Shown: one piece after another, positions 8,301 to 16,779 of the stretch
Layout of the letters: each line of letters opens with the position of its first letter
How positions within the stretch are numbered: position 1 is the first letter of the stretch
Program-made: the position numbers and the translations under genes
Notes under the pieces: generated by a model
The model's database searches: none
Told to the model about the DNA's origin: nothing
The model's input: the letters and a program-made list of their open reading frames with translations, nothing else
Source: Pseudoxanthomonas koreensis
GTDB lineage: Bacteria; Pseudomonadota; Gammaproteobacteria; Xanthomonadales; Xanthomonadaceae
Reading direction: 5' to 3'
Assembly: GCF_010093225.1 (NCBI RefSeq)
Contig: NZ_PDWM01000025.1
Coordinates: forward strand, 1-46,398
DNA length: 46,398 bases

Positions 8301-9486
8301 GGGAGGCCACGGCGCGGGCCATGCGCTCGACGGTTTCGACCAGCAGCGGGCGGGGCATGGCGAAGTTCAGGCGCACGTGGCCCTCGCCGCCCTGGCCGCA
8401 TTCGCAGCCGTCGGTGAGCGCGACCTGCGCCTGGCGGCGGAAGAACAGATGCGGCGCCATTTCCAGCGGCAGCGCCCGGCAATCCAGCCAGGCCAGGTAG
8501 GTGCCCTGTGGTTCGACGTAGCCCAGCTGCGGCAGGCGCTCGCGCAGCATGCGCCCGAGCAGCTCGCGGTTGCCGTGCAGGTAGCCGAGCACGCCATCCA
8601 GCCACGCATCGCCCTCGCGCCAGGCCGCGGTGTGCGCGACCACGCCCAGCGTGGCGGTGCTGTTGCCGGCGAAGTGGCCGATCGAACGCCAGCGGCGCAG
8701 GTCGTCGTCGCGGGTGAACAGCAGCTGCGCGCATTTCAGCCCGGCCAGGTTCCAGGCCTTGGAGGCGGACACCGCGGTGATCGCCTGCCGCGCCGCCTCG
8801 TCCGAAACGGTGGCGTAAGGCACGTGTTGCTGGCCCGGGTATACCAGTGGCGCATGGATCTCGTCGGCGAACACGCGTGCGTCGTGGCGCGCGGCGATCG
8901 CGGCGATGCGTTCGAGCTCTTCGCGCGCGTACACCTTGCCGATCGGGTTGTGCGGGTTGCACAGCAGCAGCATGCGCGCGCCGGCGGCGAAGGCCTGTTC
9001 CAGCGCGTCCTCGTCCAGCGTCCAGCCGCCGCCGTCGCCGCCGTCGCGCAGCATGGGCACCTGCAGCACCGGGTGGCCGAGCAGCGCCAGCAGCGGCAGG
9101 AACGGCATGTAGCAGGGCACCGGCACCGCCACCGTCGCGCCCGCGGGCAGGTAATGGCGGCAGACCACCTCCAGCGCGCCGAGCACGTCGGGCACCGCGC
9201 GGATCGATTCGGGCGGGATCTCCCAGCCATGGTGGCGCCGCTGCCAGTCCGCGCAGGCGGTGGCCATGTCCAGCAGCGGCGCGGCGGAGAGATAGCCGAC
9301 CTGGCCGCGCTCCACCGCCCCGAGCAGCGCGTCGCGGATCGGCGGCGCGATGCCGAAGTCCATCTCGGCGACGAAGGCGCCGATGCAGTCCGGGAACGCG
9401 CGCCACTTCAGCCCGCCGCCGGCGCGCAGCTGTCCAAGCGTGATCGCATCGAATGCCGGAGTGTCCAGGGGGGCTCCTGCAATCAC
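8296..9486 (-). CDS. patB: PatB/MalY-family PLP aminotransferase (putative cystathionine beta-lyase)
   Basis: Fold-type I PLP enzyme of the MalY/PatB group, whose members mostly act as C-S lyases on cystathionine. Visible motifs are FVAEMDFGIAPPI (residues 38-50), CNPHNPIGKVYAREEL (176-191), ADEIHAPL with the PLP-binding Asp208, SASKAWNLAGLK with Lys243 as Schiff-base lysine, and FAGNSTATLGV. Length is 396 residues. The GTG start is chosen because it overlaps the stop of the upstream oxidase as GTGA. An open frame continues upstream but has no family similarity. The TAG stop is supplied by REP R2. Substrate is inferred from family only. Confidence 0.9.
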   Translation of the reverse strand: MIAGAPLDTPAFDAITLGQLRAGGGLKWRAFPDCIGAFVAEMDFGIAPPIRDALLGAVERGQVGYLSAAPLLDMATACADWQRRHHGWEIPPESIRAVPDVLGALEVVCRHYLPAGATVAVPVPCYMPFLPLLALLGHPVLQVPMLRDGGDGGGWTLDEDALEQAFAAGARMLLLCNPHNPIGKVYAREELERIAAIAARHDARVFADEIHAPLVYPGQQHVPYATVSDEAARQAITAVSASKAWNLAGLKCAQLLFTRDDDLRRWRSIGHFAGNSTATLGVVAHTAAWREGDAWLDGVLGYLHGNRELLGRMLRERLPQLGYVEPQGTYLAWLDCRALPLEMAPHLFFRRQAQVALTDGCECGQGGEGHVRLNFAMPRPLLVETVERMARAVASL

Positions 9487-10868
9487 GGCAGCGGCAGCAG
9501 CTTGCCGGGGTTGAGGATGCCGTCGGGGTCCAGCGCGGCCTTGACCGCACGCATCGTGGCCAGGGTCGGCGCGTCGAAGGCGCGGTCCATCCAGTCGCGC
9601 TTGGCCACGCCGATGCCGTGTTCGCCCGACAGCGTGCCGCCCAGTGCCAGCACCAGTTCGAACAGCCCCGCCAGCGCGACGCGCGCACGCGCGTCCTCGG
9701 CCGGGTCGTCGGGGTGGTACATGATGTTGACGTGCAGGTTGCCGTTGCCGGCGTGGCCGAACACCACGATCGGCAGCGCCTGCGCGGCGGCCAGCGATTC
9801 GACCCCGGCGACCAGCTCCGGGATGCGCGACACCGGCACCACCACGTCCTCGTTGATCTTGCCCGGCGCGATGCTGCGCAGCGCCGGCGACAGCGCGCGC
9901 CGCGCCGCCCACAGCCGGTCGCGCGCGCTGCCGTCGGCGGCCACGTCCCGCGCCAGCAGGCCGCCGCCTCCGGCCGCGTCGGCCAGCGCCGGCAGCGCCA
10001 GCGGCAGGCTGTCGTGGTCGCCGTCGGCTTCGACCAGCAGCATCGCGCCGGCGTCGGGCACCTCGCTGCCGTTGCGGCGGAGCAGGGCGATCGCGCTGGC
10101 GTCCATGAACTCGAGCATCGCCGGCACCTGCGGCTGGCGCATCAGCCGCGACACCGCTGCGGCCGCCGCACCGGCATCGCGGTACAGCGCGCGCAGGCCG
10201 GCCTGCGCCAGCGGGCGCGGCACCAGGCGCAGGGTCGCTTCGACGATCAGCGCCAGCGTGCCTTCGCTGCCGACCAGCAGGTGGGTGAGGTCGTAGCCGG
10301 TGGCGTCCTTGGTCCACGGGCCACCGCAGCGGATGATCTCGCCAGTGCCGGTCCCCGCGACCAGGCCGAGCACGTTGTCGCGGCTGGCGCCGTACTTCCC
10401 CGCGCGCGCCCCGCCGGCATTGCAGGCGAGGTTGCCGCCGATGGTGCAGCGCTCGAAGCTGGTCGGGTCCGGCGGCCAGAACAGGCCGTGCGGCTGCAGC
10501 GCCTGCTGCAGGTCGCCATTGAGGACGCCCGGCTCGACCACCGCGCAGCGGTCGCCGGGGCGGATGTCGAGGATCCGCGTCATGCGCGCGAACGACACCA
10601 CCCCGCCGCCGGCGAACGGCACCGCCGCGCCGGTGGTGCCGGTGCCGGCGCCGCGCGCCACCAGCGGCACGCCATGCCTGCGGCAGGCGCGCACCAGCGC
10701 GGCGACTTCGCCGCGGTCGCGCGGCGACGCCACCGCATCGGGTAGCGCCGACATGCGCGAATCGTCTTCGCCGTGGGCGCGACGGATCTGCTCGCCGGTG
10801 AACCAGCCGTCCACGCCCAGCAGCGTGGACATCTCGGCATCGAAGGCAGGAGGCAGCATGGAGGCCAT
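9483..10868 (-). CDS. FAD-binding oxidoreductase, GlcD / D-lactate dehydrogenase type
   Basis: Flavoprotein of the vanillyl-alcohol oxidase superfamily, related to glycolate oxidase subunit GlcD, D-lactate and D-2-hydroxyglutarate dehydrogenases. The FAD domain shows PLVARGAGTGTTGAAVPF, then CTIGGNLACNAGGARAGKYG and VGSEGTLALIVEATL. The C-terminal cap has VVVPVSRIPEL, FGHAGNGNLHVNIM, SGEHGIGVAKRDWM and DPDGILNPGKLLP. At 461 residues it is full length. The exact 2-hydroxyacid substrate cannot be read from the sequence. Its stop overlaps the patB-like start (GTGA), so the pair is co-translated. Confidence 0.9.
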   Translation of the reverse strand: MASMLPPAFDAEMSTLLGVDGWFTGEQIRRAHGEDDSRMSALPDAVASPRDRGEVAALVRACRRHGVPLVARGAGTGTTGAAVPFAGGGVVSFARMTRILDIRPGDRCAVVEPGVLNGDLQQALQPHGLFWPPDPTSFERCTIGGNLACNAGGARAGKYGASRDNVLGLVAGTGTGEIIRCGGPWTKDATGYDLTHLLVGSEGTLALIVEATLRLVPRPLAQAGLRALYRDAGAAAAAVSRLMRQPQVPAMLEFMDASAIALLRRNGSEVPDAGAMLLVEADGDHDSLPLALPALADAAGGGGLLARDVAADGSARDRLWAARRALSPALRSIAPGKINEDVVVPVSRIPELVAGVESLAAAQALPIVVFGHAGNGNLHVNIMYHPDDPAEDARARVALAGLFELVLALGGTLSGEHGIGVAKRDWMDRAFDAPTLATMRAVKAALDPDGILNPGKLLPLP

Positions 10869-10904
10869 GCCGCATTGTAGAGCGGGGCTTGCCCCGCTGC
10901 CGGC

Positions 10905-11303
10905 TCAGACGTCGTCGAGGCGGAACGCGTCCTTCAGCCACTCCAGCTTCGGTGCGGCCGGATCGCCGCTGGCCTCGACCACGTCGAACCGGCACGGCAG
11001 CATCGCCAGCCGTGGCCGCCCCGACAGGTACAGCTGCGCGGCGCGGACCAGCTTGCGCCGCTTGGCATGGTCGACCGAAGCGAAGCCGCCGCCGAAGCCC
11101 GAACCGGCGCGATAGCGCACCTCGACGAACACCAGCGTGCCGCCGTCGCCACCGGGCTCGAGCATCACCAGGTCCAGCTCGCCGCCGCGGTAACCGACGT
11201 TCGCCGCCTGCAGCCGCAGCCCGGCGCGCTCCAGTTCCGCGCGCGCGGCCGCTTCGACCAGCGCACCGCGGGCGCGCCGATCCACGCGGGGATCAGCGGC
11301 CAC
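10905..11303 (-). CDS. yraN: YraN family (UPF0102) nuclease-fold protein
   Basis: Small Holliday-junction-resolvase-like fold protein of unknown physiological role. Characteristic pieces are [15 protein letters not shown], the nuclease-fold core [17 protein letters not shown] and [16 protein letters not shown] place the start at the GTG (11303), which overlaps the lpoA stop by 11 bases and gives 132 residues; a longer reading from 11417 would lie inside lpoA. The lpoA-yraN pair divergent from rsmI matches the E. coli rsmI-lpoA-yraN neighbourhood. Confidence 0.88.
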   Translation of the reverse strand: MAADPRVDRRARGALVEAAARAELERAGLRLQAANVGYRGGELDLVMLEPGGDGGTLVFVEVRYRAGSGFGGGFASVDHAKRRKLVRAAQLYLSGRPRLAMLPCRFDVVEASGDPAAPKLEWLKDAFRLDDV

Positions 11304-13116
11304 CGCCGGCCATCGGTACCGGCACGCCGCCGCTGAAGATCGACCACTGCGGCTGCCGCACCACGTTGCCGAAACCGTCCAGGCGCAGCGTGCCGGTGGC
11401 GCCGGCCAGTTCGCCATCCTTGTAGATCACCAGCCGTTCGAGGAAGGCGCCGATCAGCCACGCGTCGTGGCCGAAGGCGAACAGGCGCGCGCCGCCGCCG
11501 CGCGCGGTCGGCAGCATCTCCGCGACCTGGCTGTGCGGCGGCAGCCCGGCCACGCCGCGCGCCGGCCAGGCTTCGCCGGGGAACACGATGCCGTCCAGGA
11601 CCACGTCCTCGCTGGCCTTGCCGGTGCCCGACACCAGTTGCGAAGCGGCCACCCGGGTGCGCGAGGAAAAGCCGGCCATCGCCAGTTGCGGCACCAGCGC
11701 CCGCGCCTGCGGCCCGCGCACGGCCAGGAACACCGAATCGGCACCGTTCGCGGCGGCCTGCGCCAGCTGCGCCGACACATCGGCGAACTTGCCTTCGGCA
11801 TCGGGCTCGCCGACGCTGACCACGCCGGCCACCTGGCCGCCGCGTTCGCCGATCCGCGCGCGGAACGCATCCACCGCGCGGCGCCCGTTGTCGTCGCTGC
11901 CGCCGATCACCAGCACCTTGCGGTGCTCGCGCGCGAGCAGGTAGTCGGCCGCGGCGATGCCGTCGTCTTCCGGTGCCAGCGAGAACGCCAGGTGCCCCGG
12001 CGGCGGCGCCACGGTGCCGCGGTTCAGCGCCAGGCTCGGCACCGGCAGGTCGGGCTGGGCGAACACCGCGCTGACCTCGTCGCGGCCCAGCGGCCCGATC
12101 ACGAAGTCGTAGCCTTCGGCCGCCGCGCGTGCGTATGCGGCGGTCGCGCCGGCCGGGGTGCCGCCGGTGTCGAAGAAGCTGATCGCCGGGCGCGTGCGGC
12201 GCTCGGCGTAGTAGCCGGCGAGCAGGCCGTCGCGGACCGGTCCGGCGGCCACCGCGAGCTGGCCGGACAGCGGCAGCAGCACCGCCAGCTTGTTCGGCGG
12301 GCGGAAACCGTCGGCGGCGGCGGGCGCGCGCTGCCCGAAGTTCCAGGCGCCGGCGGTGTCGAACGGCCGCGGCAGCGGCAGGCCGCGACGCACCAGGGCG
12401 CGGCCGGCGAAGTTGTACAGCGGGTCGCCGGCCGGCAACGCGGCCGCGCGCGCCGCCAGGGTGGCGTTGTCGAGCGCGGACAGCAGGCGTTCGCTCTCGC
12501 CGCGGTGGCCGCGGCGCGCCTCGCCCTGCAGCCCGGCGTCGGCGCGCGCGCGCGCGCCGGCGGCGGCGAAGCTGTCGCCACCGGCTTCCAGGCCGCGGGC
12601 CTGGGCCAGGGGCCAGCGCGCCTGCAGCGGCGCCGGCAGGGTCGCCGGGTCGCTGCCGGCAAGCGCGGCGGCCACGCCGCCCGGCTGCTGCGCGGCCAGG
12701 GCCAGTTCGGCCTGCAGCACGCCCAGGCGCGCGCGGCTGGCGCCGGCGACGCGGCGTGCATCCAGCTGCGCCACCAGGCTGCGCGCGCGCGCGTCGTCGC
12801 CGGCTTCGTGCCAGGCGAAGGCGGCGTCGGCCAGCAGCGCGTGCCGCTGCGTGCCGCGCGCGGCGGTGGCCAGCGCTTCCAGCCGCTGCGCCGCTTCGCG
12901 CGACTGGCCCTGTTCGAGCTGGGCCAGCGCGGCGGCATGCTCCGGCGCTGCCGCGCTCGGCGCGGTGGCCACGCTGGCGCAGCCGGCGGCCAGCAGCACG
13001 GCCAGCGCCGGCACCAGCCAGCGCATGCGGAGCCAGGACGTGCGGAGCGCGGGCGCACGCTGCGGGAGCGCGCCATCCAGGCGCCGGGCGGGGGCGTCGT
13101 TGTTCGGCATGTCCAT
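11293..13116 (-). CDS. lpoA: Penicillin-binding protein activator LpoA (LppC family lipoprotein)
   Basis: Outer-membrane lipoprotein that stimulates PBP1A in cell wall synthesis in E. coli. The lipobox LLAAGC (Cys46 from the first ATG) follows a hydrophobic stretch. The N-terminal half is an Ala-rich helical (TPR-like) region. The C-terminal half is a periplasmic-binding-protein fold beginning [28 protein letters not shown] near residue 278. It has 607 residues, close to the family range. An internal ATG at 13026 would put the Cys at position 16, a more normal signal peptide, but no clear ribosome binding site precedes either start. Divergent from rsmI with only 65 bases between. Confidence 0.88.
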   Translation of the reverse strand: MDMPNNDAPARRLDGALPQRAPALRTSWLRMRWLVPALAVLLAAGCASVATAPSAAAPEHAAALAQLEQGQSREAAQRLEALATAARGTQRHALLADAAFAWHEAGDDARARSLVAQLDARRVAGASRARLGVLQAELALAAQQPGGVAAALAGSDPATLPAPLQARWPLAQARGLEAGGDSFAAAGARARADAGLQGEARRGHRGESERLLSALDNATLAARAAALPAGDPLYNFAGRALVRRGLPLPRPFDTAGAWNFGQRAPAAADGFRPPNKLAVLLPLSGQLAVAAGPVRDGLLAGYYAERRTRPAISFFDTGGTPAGATAAYARAAAEGYDFVIGPLGRDEVSAVFAQPDLPVPSLALNRGTVAPPPGHLAFSLAPEDDGIAAADYLLAREHRKVLVIGGSDDNGRRAVDAFRARIGERGGQVAGVVSVGEPDAEGKFADVSAQLAQAAANGADSVFLAVRGPQARALVPQLAMAGFSSRTRVAASQLVSGTGKASEDVVLDGIVFPGEAWPARGVAGLPPHSQVAEMLPTARGGGARLFAFGHDAWLIGAFLERLVIYKDGELAGATGTLRLDGFGNVVRQPQWSIFSGGVPVPMAGGGR

Positions 13117-13181
13117 CCGTCGGGCCGGGCCTGTCGGGGGAAAGGGCTTAGGATTCTACCTTCCACCCGATCCACGGACCC

Positions 13182-14006
13182 GTGATGCCCGCCGCCATCC
13201 TGCACGTCGTCGCCACGCCCATCGGCAACCTCGGCGACCTTTCGCCGCGGGCCCAGCAGGTGCTGCGCGACGTGGCGGCCATCTGCGCCGAGGACACCCG
13301 CCGCAGCGGCCAGCTGCTGGCCCACTTCGGCATCGGCACGCCGCTGCTGGCCCTGCACGAGCACAACGAGCAGCAGCTGGCCGAACGCCTGGTGGCGCGG
13401 CTGCTGGCCGGCGATTCGCTGGCACTGGTCAGCGACGCCGGCACCCCGCTAGTGAGCGACCCGGGCTACCGCCTGGTCCGCGCCGCGCGCGCGGCTGGCG
13501 TGAAGGTGAGCCCGGTGCCGGGGCCGTCGGCGCTGATCGCCGCGCTGAGCGTGGCCGGCCTGCCCAGCGACCGCTTCGCCTTCGAAGGCTTCCTCCCGGC
13601 CAAGGCCTCGGCCCGTCGCGAGCGCCTGGCGGAACTGGCCGGCGAACCGCGCACCCTGGTCTTCTACGAATCGGCGCACCGCATCGGCGAGTCGCTGGCC
13701 GACCTGCGCGCCGCCTTCGGCGACGATCGTCCCGCGGTACTGGCGCGCGAACTGACCAAGCTGTTCGAGACCGCGCTCGACGGCACCCTTGCCGACCTGC
13801 ATGCGCGCGTCGAGGCCGACCCCGACCAGCGCAAGGGCGAGTTCGTGCTGGTGGTGCAGGGCATGGGCGAAGACGCCGACGCCACCCTGGCCGAAGGCCG
13901 CCGCGTGCACGCCATCCTGGCGAAGCAGCTGCCGCCGTCCACCGCCGCCAAACTCGCCGCCGAAATCACCGGCGCCCCGCGCAAGGCCCTCTACGGCGCC
14001 GACTGA
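13182..14006 (+). CDS. rsmI: 16S rRNA (cytidine-1402-2'-O)-methyltransferase RsmI
   Basis: Tetrapyrrole-methylase-fold enzyme that methylates the ribose of C1402 in 16S rRNA. It has LHVVATPIGNLGDLSPRAQ at the N-terminus, CAEDTRRSGQLLAHFGI, ALVSDAGTPLVSDPGYRLV, VSPVPGPSALIAALSVAGL and TLVFYESAHRI. Length is 274 residues. The start is GTG at 13182 or the ATG that follows it at 13185. A REP pair begins 15 bases after the stop. Confidence 0.96.
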   Translation: MMPAAILHVVATPIGNLGDLSPRAQQVLRDVAAICAEDTRRSGQLLAHFGIGTPLLALHEHNEQQLAERLVARLLAGDSLALVSDAGTPLVSDPGYRLVRAARAAGVKVSPVPGPSALIAALSVAGLPSDRFAFEGFLPAKASARRERLAELAGEPRTLVFYESAHRIGESLADLRAAFGDDRPAVLARELTKLFETALDGTLADLHARVEADPDQRKGEFVLVVQGMGEDADATLAEGRRVHAILAKQLPPSTAAKLAAEITGAPRKALYGAD

Positions 14007-14021
14007 CGGCCTGTCGCCTTT

Positions 14022-14156
14022 TGTAGGAGCCCACTTCAGGGGGCGACCCGACGACCTCCGGAGGCACCGCGCTCAACGCGCACCTCCCCGGACGGGTCGC
14101 GTTGAACGCGGTCGTCGCGAACGCCACCGGGTCGCCCCCTGAAGTGGGCTCCTACA
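14022..14156. repeat. REP pair (BIME), class 1, copy R3
   Basis: Class 1 inverted REP pair just upstream of the RNase P RNA gene. Its reverse complement is almost identical to R4 (14672-14806): by eye about five differences over the aligned length. The two copies are therefore inverted repeats flanking rnpB. Confidence 0.92.
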
Positions 14157-14188
14157 GAAAGCCGCGGCAAAAGCCGTAGAATGGCCGT

Positions 14189-14637
14189 GGCGGAGCCGGC
14201 CAGACAGTCGCGTCATCTCCCCGCTTGCGGGGAGGTGCCGAGGAAAGTCCGGGCTCCACAGGGCACGGTGCCAGGTAACGCCTGGGCGGCGCGAGCCGAC
14301 GGAAAGTGCAACAGAAAGATACCGCCGATGGCCCTCGTCACCCCGGTGCGACCCCGAAACGAAGGAACATGACGATGCGAAGCATCGGCCAAGTCCCCTC
14401 AAAGAGGCCGCAGCGGGGTGGCGAGGGATCAGGCAAGGGTGAAATGGTGCGGTAAGAGCGCACCGCGAGCCTGGCAACAGGCCGGCACGGCAAACCCCAC
14501 CGGGAGCAAGACCAAATAGGGACCTCATGGCGCTGCCCGCGTCGGGTCCGGGTAGGTTGCTTGAGCGTCGCGGTGACGCGGCGCCTAGAGGAATGACTGT
14601 CCACGACAGAACCCGGCTTATCGGCCGGCTCCGCCCC
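14189..14637 (+). ncRNA. rnpB: RNase P RNA, bacterial type A
   Basis: Catalytic RNA of RNase P, which cuts 5' leaders from pre-tRNAs. Helix P1 is GGCGGAGCCGGCC (14189-14201) with GGCCGGCTCCGCC (14623-14635). The universal core blocks are present: GAGGAAAGTCCGGGCTCCAC, CAGGGTGCCAGG-like P5/P7 strands, GGCGGCGCGAGCCGACGGAA, AAGTGCAACAGAAAGATACC, GGGTGAAATGGTGCGGTAAG, AGCGCACCGCGAG and TAGAGGAATGACTGTCCACG, with GACAGAACCCGGCTTAT before P1'. Helix P12 is long: CCCTCGTCACCCCG (14332-14345) pairs with 14414-14427 and encloses about 68 bases. Confidence 0.96.
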
Positions 14638-14671
14638 TTTCCTCGCCCTTCCCGACAGCCTTCGCGCCTTC

Positions 14672-14806
14672 TGTAGGAGCCCACTTCAGGGGGCGACCCG
14701 GTGGCGTTCCCGGCAACCGCGTTCAACGCGACCCATCCGGGGAGGTGCGCGTTGAGCGCGGCGCCTCCGGAGGTCGTCGGGTCGCCCCCTGAAGTGGGCT
14801 CCTACA
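14672..14806. repeat. REP pair (BIME), class 1, copy R4
   Basis: Class 1 inverted REP pair after rnpB, in the opposite overall orientation to R3 and nearly identical to it when reverse-complemented. The shared spacer includes GACCTCCGGAGG and GCTCAACGCGCACC. Confidence 0.92.
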
Positions 14807-14861
14807 GGGGGCCGGACACGCCGCTGGCGGCGCATCTCACACGGCCTTCACAAACACCGAA

Positions 14862-14898
14862 TCTCAAAATTTGAGACTAAACAGTAGCTTGTGGAAAA
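14862..14898. promoter_or_regulatory. AT-rich palindrome and DnaA-box-like site upstream of mraZ
   Basis: TCTCAAA-A-TTTGAGA (14862-14876) is a perfect inverted repeat in a locally AT-richer stretch. TGTGGAAAA (14890-14898) is the complement of TTTTCCACA, one mismatch from the DnaA box TTATCCACA. Both lie upstream of the mra promoter. Function is inferred from resemblance only. Confidence 0.35.
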
Positions 14899-14968
14899 CC
14901 CTTGAACTTGTCTGTGAAGATCGTTGCAAACCATTGACGGGACTGGCGATTTTTTCCTTCCAATCCTG

Positions 14969-14997
14969 TTGACAACCCTGTTGGTGGAACCTAAGGT
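14969..14997 (+). promoter_or_regulatory. Putative mra promoter of the dcw cluster
   Basis: A perfect -35 TTGACA (14969-14974) is followed after 17 bases by TAAGGT (14992-14997), a weak -10. It sits immediately before the MraZ-type repeats and about 85 bases before the mraZ start, matching the arrangement of the E. coli Pmra. Confidence 0.6.
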
Positions 14998-15041
14998 GGG
15001 CCCTCGGGGGAAAACCGGGATTTTTGTGGTTTTCCGTGGTT
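14997..15041 (+). promoter_or_regulatory. Putative MraZ operator: five 10-bp repeats
   Basis: GG-centred pentamers recur at an exact 10-base period: TGGGC (14997), GGGGA (15007), GGGAT (15017), TGGTT (15027) and TGGTT (15037). E. coli MraZ binds TGGGN repeats with 5-base spacing just upstream of its own gene. The position and period fit autoregulation of this cluster; the later repeats are degenerate. Confidence 0.6.
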
Positions 15042-15080
15042 GAATTGCCTTCCAGCGACGGGTGCGGGGTAGCAGCGAAC

Positions 15081-15527
15081 GTGTTCCAGGGCGAGACCGC
15101 GATCACGGTGGACGACAAGGGACGGGTGGCCATTCCCACGGCCTACCGCGACCTGGTCGCGCGTGCCTGCGGCAACCGCCTGGTGATCGCCTACAACCCG
15201 TTCGAGGCCGGCTCGCTCTACCTGTATCCGACGAAGGAGTGGGAGCGGGTGCGCGACGCGGTCAACGCGCTGCCGAGCACCCGCGCCGCGCACCGCAGCC
15301 TGCAGCTGAAGCTGGTCGGCGCGGCCACCCACGTGGAGCTGGACGGCAACGGCCGCATTTCCATCCCGGCCAGCCACCGCAGCGCGGTGGGCATCGACCG
15401 CAAGGCGGTGCTGCTGGGCATGGGCGACAAGTTCGAACTGTGGAGCGAGCAGGCGCATCACGCGCAGATCCAGCGGACGTTGTCCGACGAGGATCTGAGC
15501 GAGCACATGCTCGACCTGAAGTTGTGA
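15081..15527 (+). CDS. mraZ: Transcriptional regulator MraZ
   Basis: DNA-binding repressor of the division and cell wall cluster, built from two AbrB-like half-domains: [19 protein letters not shown] near residues 8-26 and [18 protein letters not shown] near residue 90. I use the GTG at 15081, giving [15 protein letters not shown], the standard family N-terminus, and 148 residues. An upstream start would add residues without similarity. TGA overlaps the next ATG as TGATG. Confidence 0.92.
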   Translation: MFQGETAITVDDKGRVAIPTAYRDLVARACGNRLVIAYNPFEAGSLYLYPTKEWERVRDAVNALPSTRAAHRSLQLKLVGAATHVELDGNGRISIPASHRSAVGIDRKAVLLGMGDKFELWSEQAHHAQIQRTLSDEDLSEHMLDLKL

Positions 15528-16519
15528 TGGCGGGGGACCGGATGCGCACCACGGCGCAGCCCGGCCACCCCGCGGACCCGTCGGCGCCGGCGGCGCACCT
15601 GCCGGTGCTGTACGCGCAGGTCATGGACGGGCTGCGTGTGGTCGCCGATGGACGCTACCTGGACGGCACTTTCGGCCGCGGCGGACATGCACGCGGCGTG
15701 CTGGAACAACTCGGCCCGGGAGGCCGGCTGCTGCTGATGGACAAGGACCCGGAAGCGATCGCGGAGGCCGAAGTGAATTTCGGCGGCGATGCGCGCGTGT
15801 CGATCCGTCGCGGCAGCTTCGCCTCGCTCGGCGGCTGGGAGCAGGCGCGCGACCTGGACGGGATCCTGTTCGACCTGGGCGTGTCCTCGCCGCAGCTGGA
15901 CGTGGCCGAACGCGGCTTCTCCTTCGGCAAGGATGGCCCGTTGGACATGCGCATGGACCCGGAGTCCGGCGAGAGCGCGGCGCAGTGGCTGGCCCGCGCC
16001 GAGGAGCGCGAGATCGCCGACGTGCTGTGGCTGTACGGCGAGGAGCGGCAGAGCCGGCGCATCGCCCGCGCGATCGTCGCGCGCCGCGCGCAGCAGCCGA
16101 TCGCCCGCACCGCCGAGCTGGCCGAGCTGATCAATTCGGTGGTGCCGCGCGGCAAAGACAAGAGCAACCCGGCCACGCGCAGCTTCCAGGCCATCCGCAT
16201 CCACATCAACCGCGAACTGGCCGACCTCGAGACCGGCCTCGACGCGGCGCTGGCCGCGCTGCGGCCGGGCGGGCGCCTGGCGGTGATCAGCTTCCACTCG
16301 CTGGAAGACCGCATGGTCAAGCAGTTCGTCGCCCGCCACGCCAAGGCGCCGCCGGCCAACCGCCGGCTGCCGCAGGCGGAAACCTTCGTGCCGGCGCTGG
16401 CCGACCTGGGCGGCGCGATCCGCGCCGACGAGGCCGAACTGGCCGCCAACCCGCGCGCGCGCAGCGCGGTGCTGCGGGTGGCCGAGAAGCTGGACGGGCA
16501 GGGGAGGAAGGCCGCATGA
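15527..16519 (+). CDS. rsmH: 16S rRNA (cytosine-1402-N4)-methyltransferase RsmH
   Basis: SAM-dependent N4-methylation of C1402, the same nucleotide that RsmI (also in this window) methylates on its ribose. Motifs are [31 protein letters not shown] (SAM site), [31 protein letters not shown] and [15 protein letters not shown]. The start is ATG 15527 (overlaps the mraZ stop; 330 residues) or ATG 15542, which has a stronger GGGGGA ribosome binding site and removes five residues. The stop overlaps ftsL as ATGA. Confidence 0.95.
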   Translation: MAGDRMRTTAQPGHPADPSAPAAHLPVLYAQVMDGLRVVADGRYLDGTFGRGGHARGVLEQLGPGGRLLLMDKDPEAIAEAEVNFGGDARVSIRRGSFASLGGWEQARDLDGILFDLGVSSPQLDVAERGFSFGKDGPLDMRMDPESGESAAQWLARAEEREIADVLWLYGEERQSRRIARAIVARRAQQPIARTAELAELINSVVPRGKDKSNPATRSFQAIRIHINRELADLETGLDAALAALRPGGRLAVISFHSLEDRMVKQFVARHAKAPPANRRLPQAETFVPALADLGGAIRADEAELAANPRARSAVLRVAEKLDGQGRKAA

Positions 16520-16779
16520 GCCGCCTGCTGCTCGCCGTGCTGCTGCTGGCCACCGTCGCCACCGCGATCGCGGTGGTGTACGAGCGCTACCGCCACCGCC
16601 AGCTGTTCGTCGACCTGACCCGGCTGGAGCGCGAGCGCGACGAGCTCAACATCGAATTCGGCCGGCTGCAGCTGGAACAGGCCACCTGGGCCCAGTCCAA
16701 CCGCATCGACCAGGTCGCGCGCGAGCGGCTGGGGATGAAGTTCCCCGAGGCCGACGACATCGTGGTGGTGCGCCCATGA
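16516..16779 (+). CDS. ftsL: Cell division protein FtsL
   Basis: Small bitopic divisome protein that forms a complex with FtsB and FtsQ and activates FtsWI. It has 87 residues: a single N-terminal membrane segment ([19 protein letters not shown]), then a leucine-zipper-like coiled coil ([21 protein letters not shown]), ending [19 protein letters not shown]. Sequence conservation in FtsL is low, but position between rsmH and ftsI is decisive. ATGA overlaps on both sides. Confidence 0.93.
   Translation: MSRLLLAVLLLATVATAIAVVYERYRHRQLFVDLTRLERERDELNIEFGRLQLEQATWAQSNRIDQVARERLGMKFPEADDIVVVRP

Noticed and set aside
9487-10995. N-terminal extension of the patB-like gene into an 899-residue fusion
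   Set aside because: The extension is antisense-frame-like Arg/Ala/Gly-rich sequence inside the oxidase gene; the GTG at 9486 gives a complete MalY protein coupled by GTGA.
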